Source: Clostridium aceticum
Lineage (GTDB): Bacteria; Bacillota; Clostridia; Peptostreptococcales; Natronincolaceae
Length of the DNA: 64,000 nucleotides
Direction: 5' to 3'
Assembly: GCF_001042715.1 (NCBI RefSeq)
Contig: NZ_CP009687.1
Coordinates: 2,223,418 to 2,287,417, forward strand
Part shown: positions 63,407 to 64,000 of the stretch, in pieces
Layout of the letters: every line of letters begins with the position of its first letter
Position numbering within the stretch: the stretch's first letter is position 1
Notes under the pieces: generated by a model
What the model saw: only the letters and a program-made list of their open reading frames with translations
Told to the model about the DNA's origin: nothing
Database searches by the model: none
Made by a program: the position numbers and the translations under genes

Positions 63407-64000
63407 TTAATGAGGCTGTTGTCCTGGGTCTTGAAAACTTGGTGGTGTAGGGTTAGGTGCTTCAAATCCATTGCTTCTAGGAGAAGGATTTGATAGATTA
63501 AAGTAAAGTTTAGAATCTGGCGTCACTCCAAAATCTCTGTTGGAAGCAGTATCCTGTATTCTATTTAGTGCTTCCCTAAACATAGCATTATGGGCTTCTT
63601 CCCTATTCAATAGAAAATCTATTGTTTCTCTTACATACTTGTCCTTAATTTGTCGATATAAGTACTCATAAACTACTTTAGCTCTTTGTTCTGCCGCTAT
63701 ATTTGATAACAAATCTGCCGCTAGATCTCCCGTTACATTGACATAATTGGCTGTCCAAGGCTCTCCAGAAGCATTGGTTAGCATAGGTGCTAGTCCACCT
63801 AACACTTGATTCTGAACAACCCCCGATGTAACTTGCTCTACCTTCAAGTCATGTCCATTTAATAAGGTAATGGTTTGTGCCACCATCTCCATATGACTTA
63901 GCTCTTCCGCTCCAATATCTAGAAATAAATCTTTGATATCAGGATCCTTTACACGAAAGCTCTGGGAAAGATATTGCATAGCAGCCTTAAGTTCTCCATT
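63407..64000 (-). CDS. manganese catalase/CotJC-like protein, N-terminus cut by window edge
   Basis: The frame is open to the right edge, beginning with NGELKAAMQYLSQSF, a typical internal segment of Mn catalases. Metal-ligand segments GAEELSHMEMV and NREEAHNAMF are present. The C-terminus is Pro-rich (SNGFEAPNPTPPSFQD). Mn catalases in spore formers include the coat-associated CotJC; a general peroxide-detoxifying catalase is equally possible. The N-terminal part lies outside the window. Confidence 0.85.
   Translation of the reverse strand, partial: NGELKAAMQYLSQSFRVKDPDIKDLFLDIGAEELSHMEMVAQTITLLNGHDLKVEQVTSGVVQNQVLGGLAPMLTNASGEPWTANYVNVTGDLAADLLSNIAAEQRAKVVYEYLYRQIKDKYVRETIDFLLNREEAHNAMFREALNRIQDTASNRDFGVTPDSKLYFNLSNPSPRSNGFEAPNPTPPSFQDPGQQPH

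Noticed and set aside
1-64000. CRISPR arrays or rRNA genes.
   Set aside because: I saw no regularly spaced direct repeats and no rRNA-like sequence in the window.

Overview
The window is a stretch of low-GC, endospore-forming, anaerobic Clostridia chromosome, and its gene content resembles Alkaliphilus, Natronincola and their relatives. The evidence is a full sporulation gene set (spoIVA, spoIIP, spoIIGA-sigE-sigG, spoVD, spoVE, a YhcN/YlaJ lipoprotein, a Spo0E-like protein and a CotJC-type manganese catalase), a Clostridia-style division and cell-wall cluster without ftsA, and a meso-DAP-type MurE. I could not run a search, so the genus is an inference.

Left end, about 1-8,700: an accessory island. 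On the minus strand, read right to left, are a small PP-loop (PAPS-reductase-like) protein, a larger PP-loop protein with zinc ribbons and a ferredoxin-like tail, a DUF4007 protein, and a P-loop ATPase that runs off the left edge. The last three overlap or nearly touch. This set matches my recollection of the SspB/SspC/SspD DNA-phosphorothioation proteins, but in the order D-B-C and with an extra PP-loop gene in front. A divergent XRE repressor gene lies across a 166-bp gap carrying four copies of an ACACAATA-type operator. Beyond it are broken mobile genes: an IS66 tnpA with a truncated tnpB, a tyrosine recombinase missing its catalytic C-terminus, and a second truncated IS66 tnpA. The island ends at the 3' side of a tRNA-Pro(GGG) gene.

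Core chromosome, about 9,200-27,970, almost all minus strand: spoIVA, a Ric/YtfE iron-centre repair protein, gpsA-plsY-der, a DUF512 radical-SAM-like protein, and a sporulation-linked group (spoIIP, DUF1614, YIEGIA, its small partner, two DUF3189-like proteins). Then come a PhoR/PhoP-type two-component pair, pgeF, nrdR, a YlmC/YmxH protein, sigG, sigE and spoIIGA.

28,400-47,400: a plus-strand FAD oxidoreductase sits alone between spoIIGA and ftsZ. The division and wall cluster follows on the minus strand (transcription order mraZ, rsmH, ftsL-like, spoVD, murE, murF, mraY, murD, spoVE, murG, murA, ftsQ, two DUF881 genes, sbp, ftsZ). A 48-codon Spo0E-like gene lies just upstream of mraZ.

47,600-64,000: lgt, a membrane protein with a possible chelatase-like domain, a YhcN lipoprotein, pduL, a membrane protein with a degenerate nuclease-like domain, hpt, a PduO-type adenosyltransferase, a NUDIX hydrolase, a lipoprotein, and an operon of nrfA (pentaheme nitrite reductase with a lipobox), resB and resC. 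A plus-strand amine oxidase and a thiE-HAD phosphatase-thiD operon follow. A Mn-catalase is cut by the right edge.

Two families of small palindromic repeats lie between core genes. One is MITE-like (three copies, 121-165 bp) with matching terminal inverted repeats; two copies have perfect 10-bp target-site duplications. The other has TATAGATAA-type ends (three copies, 41-158 bp).
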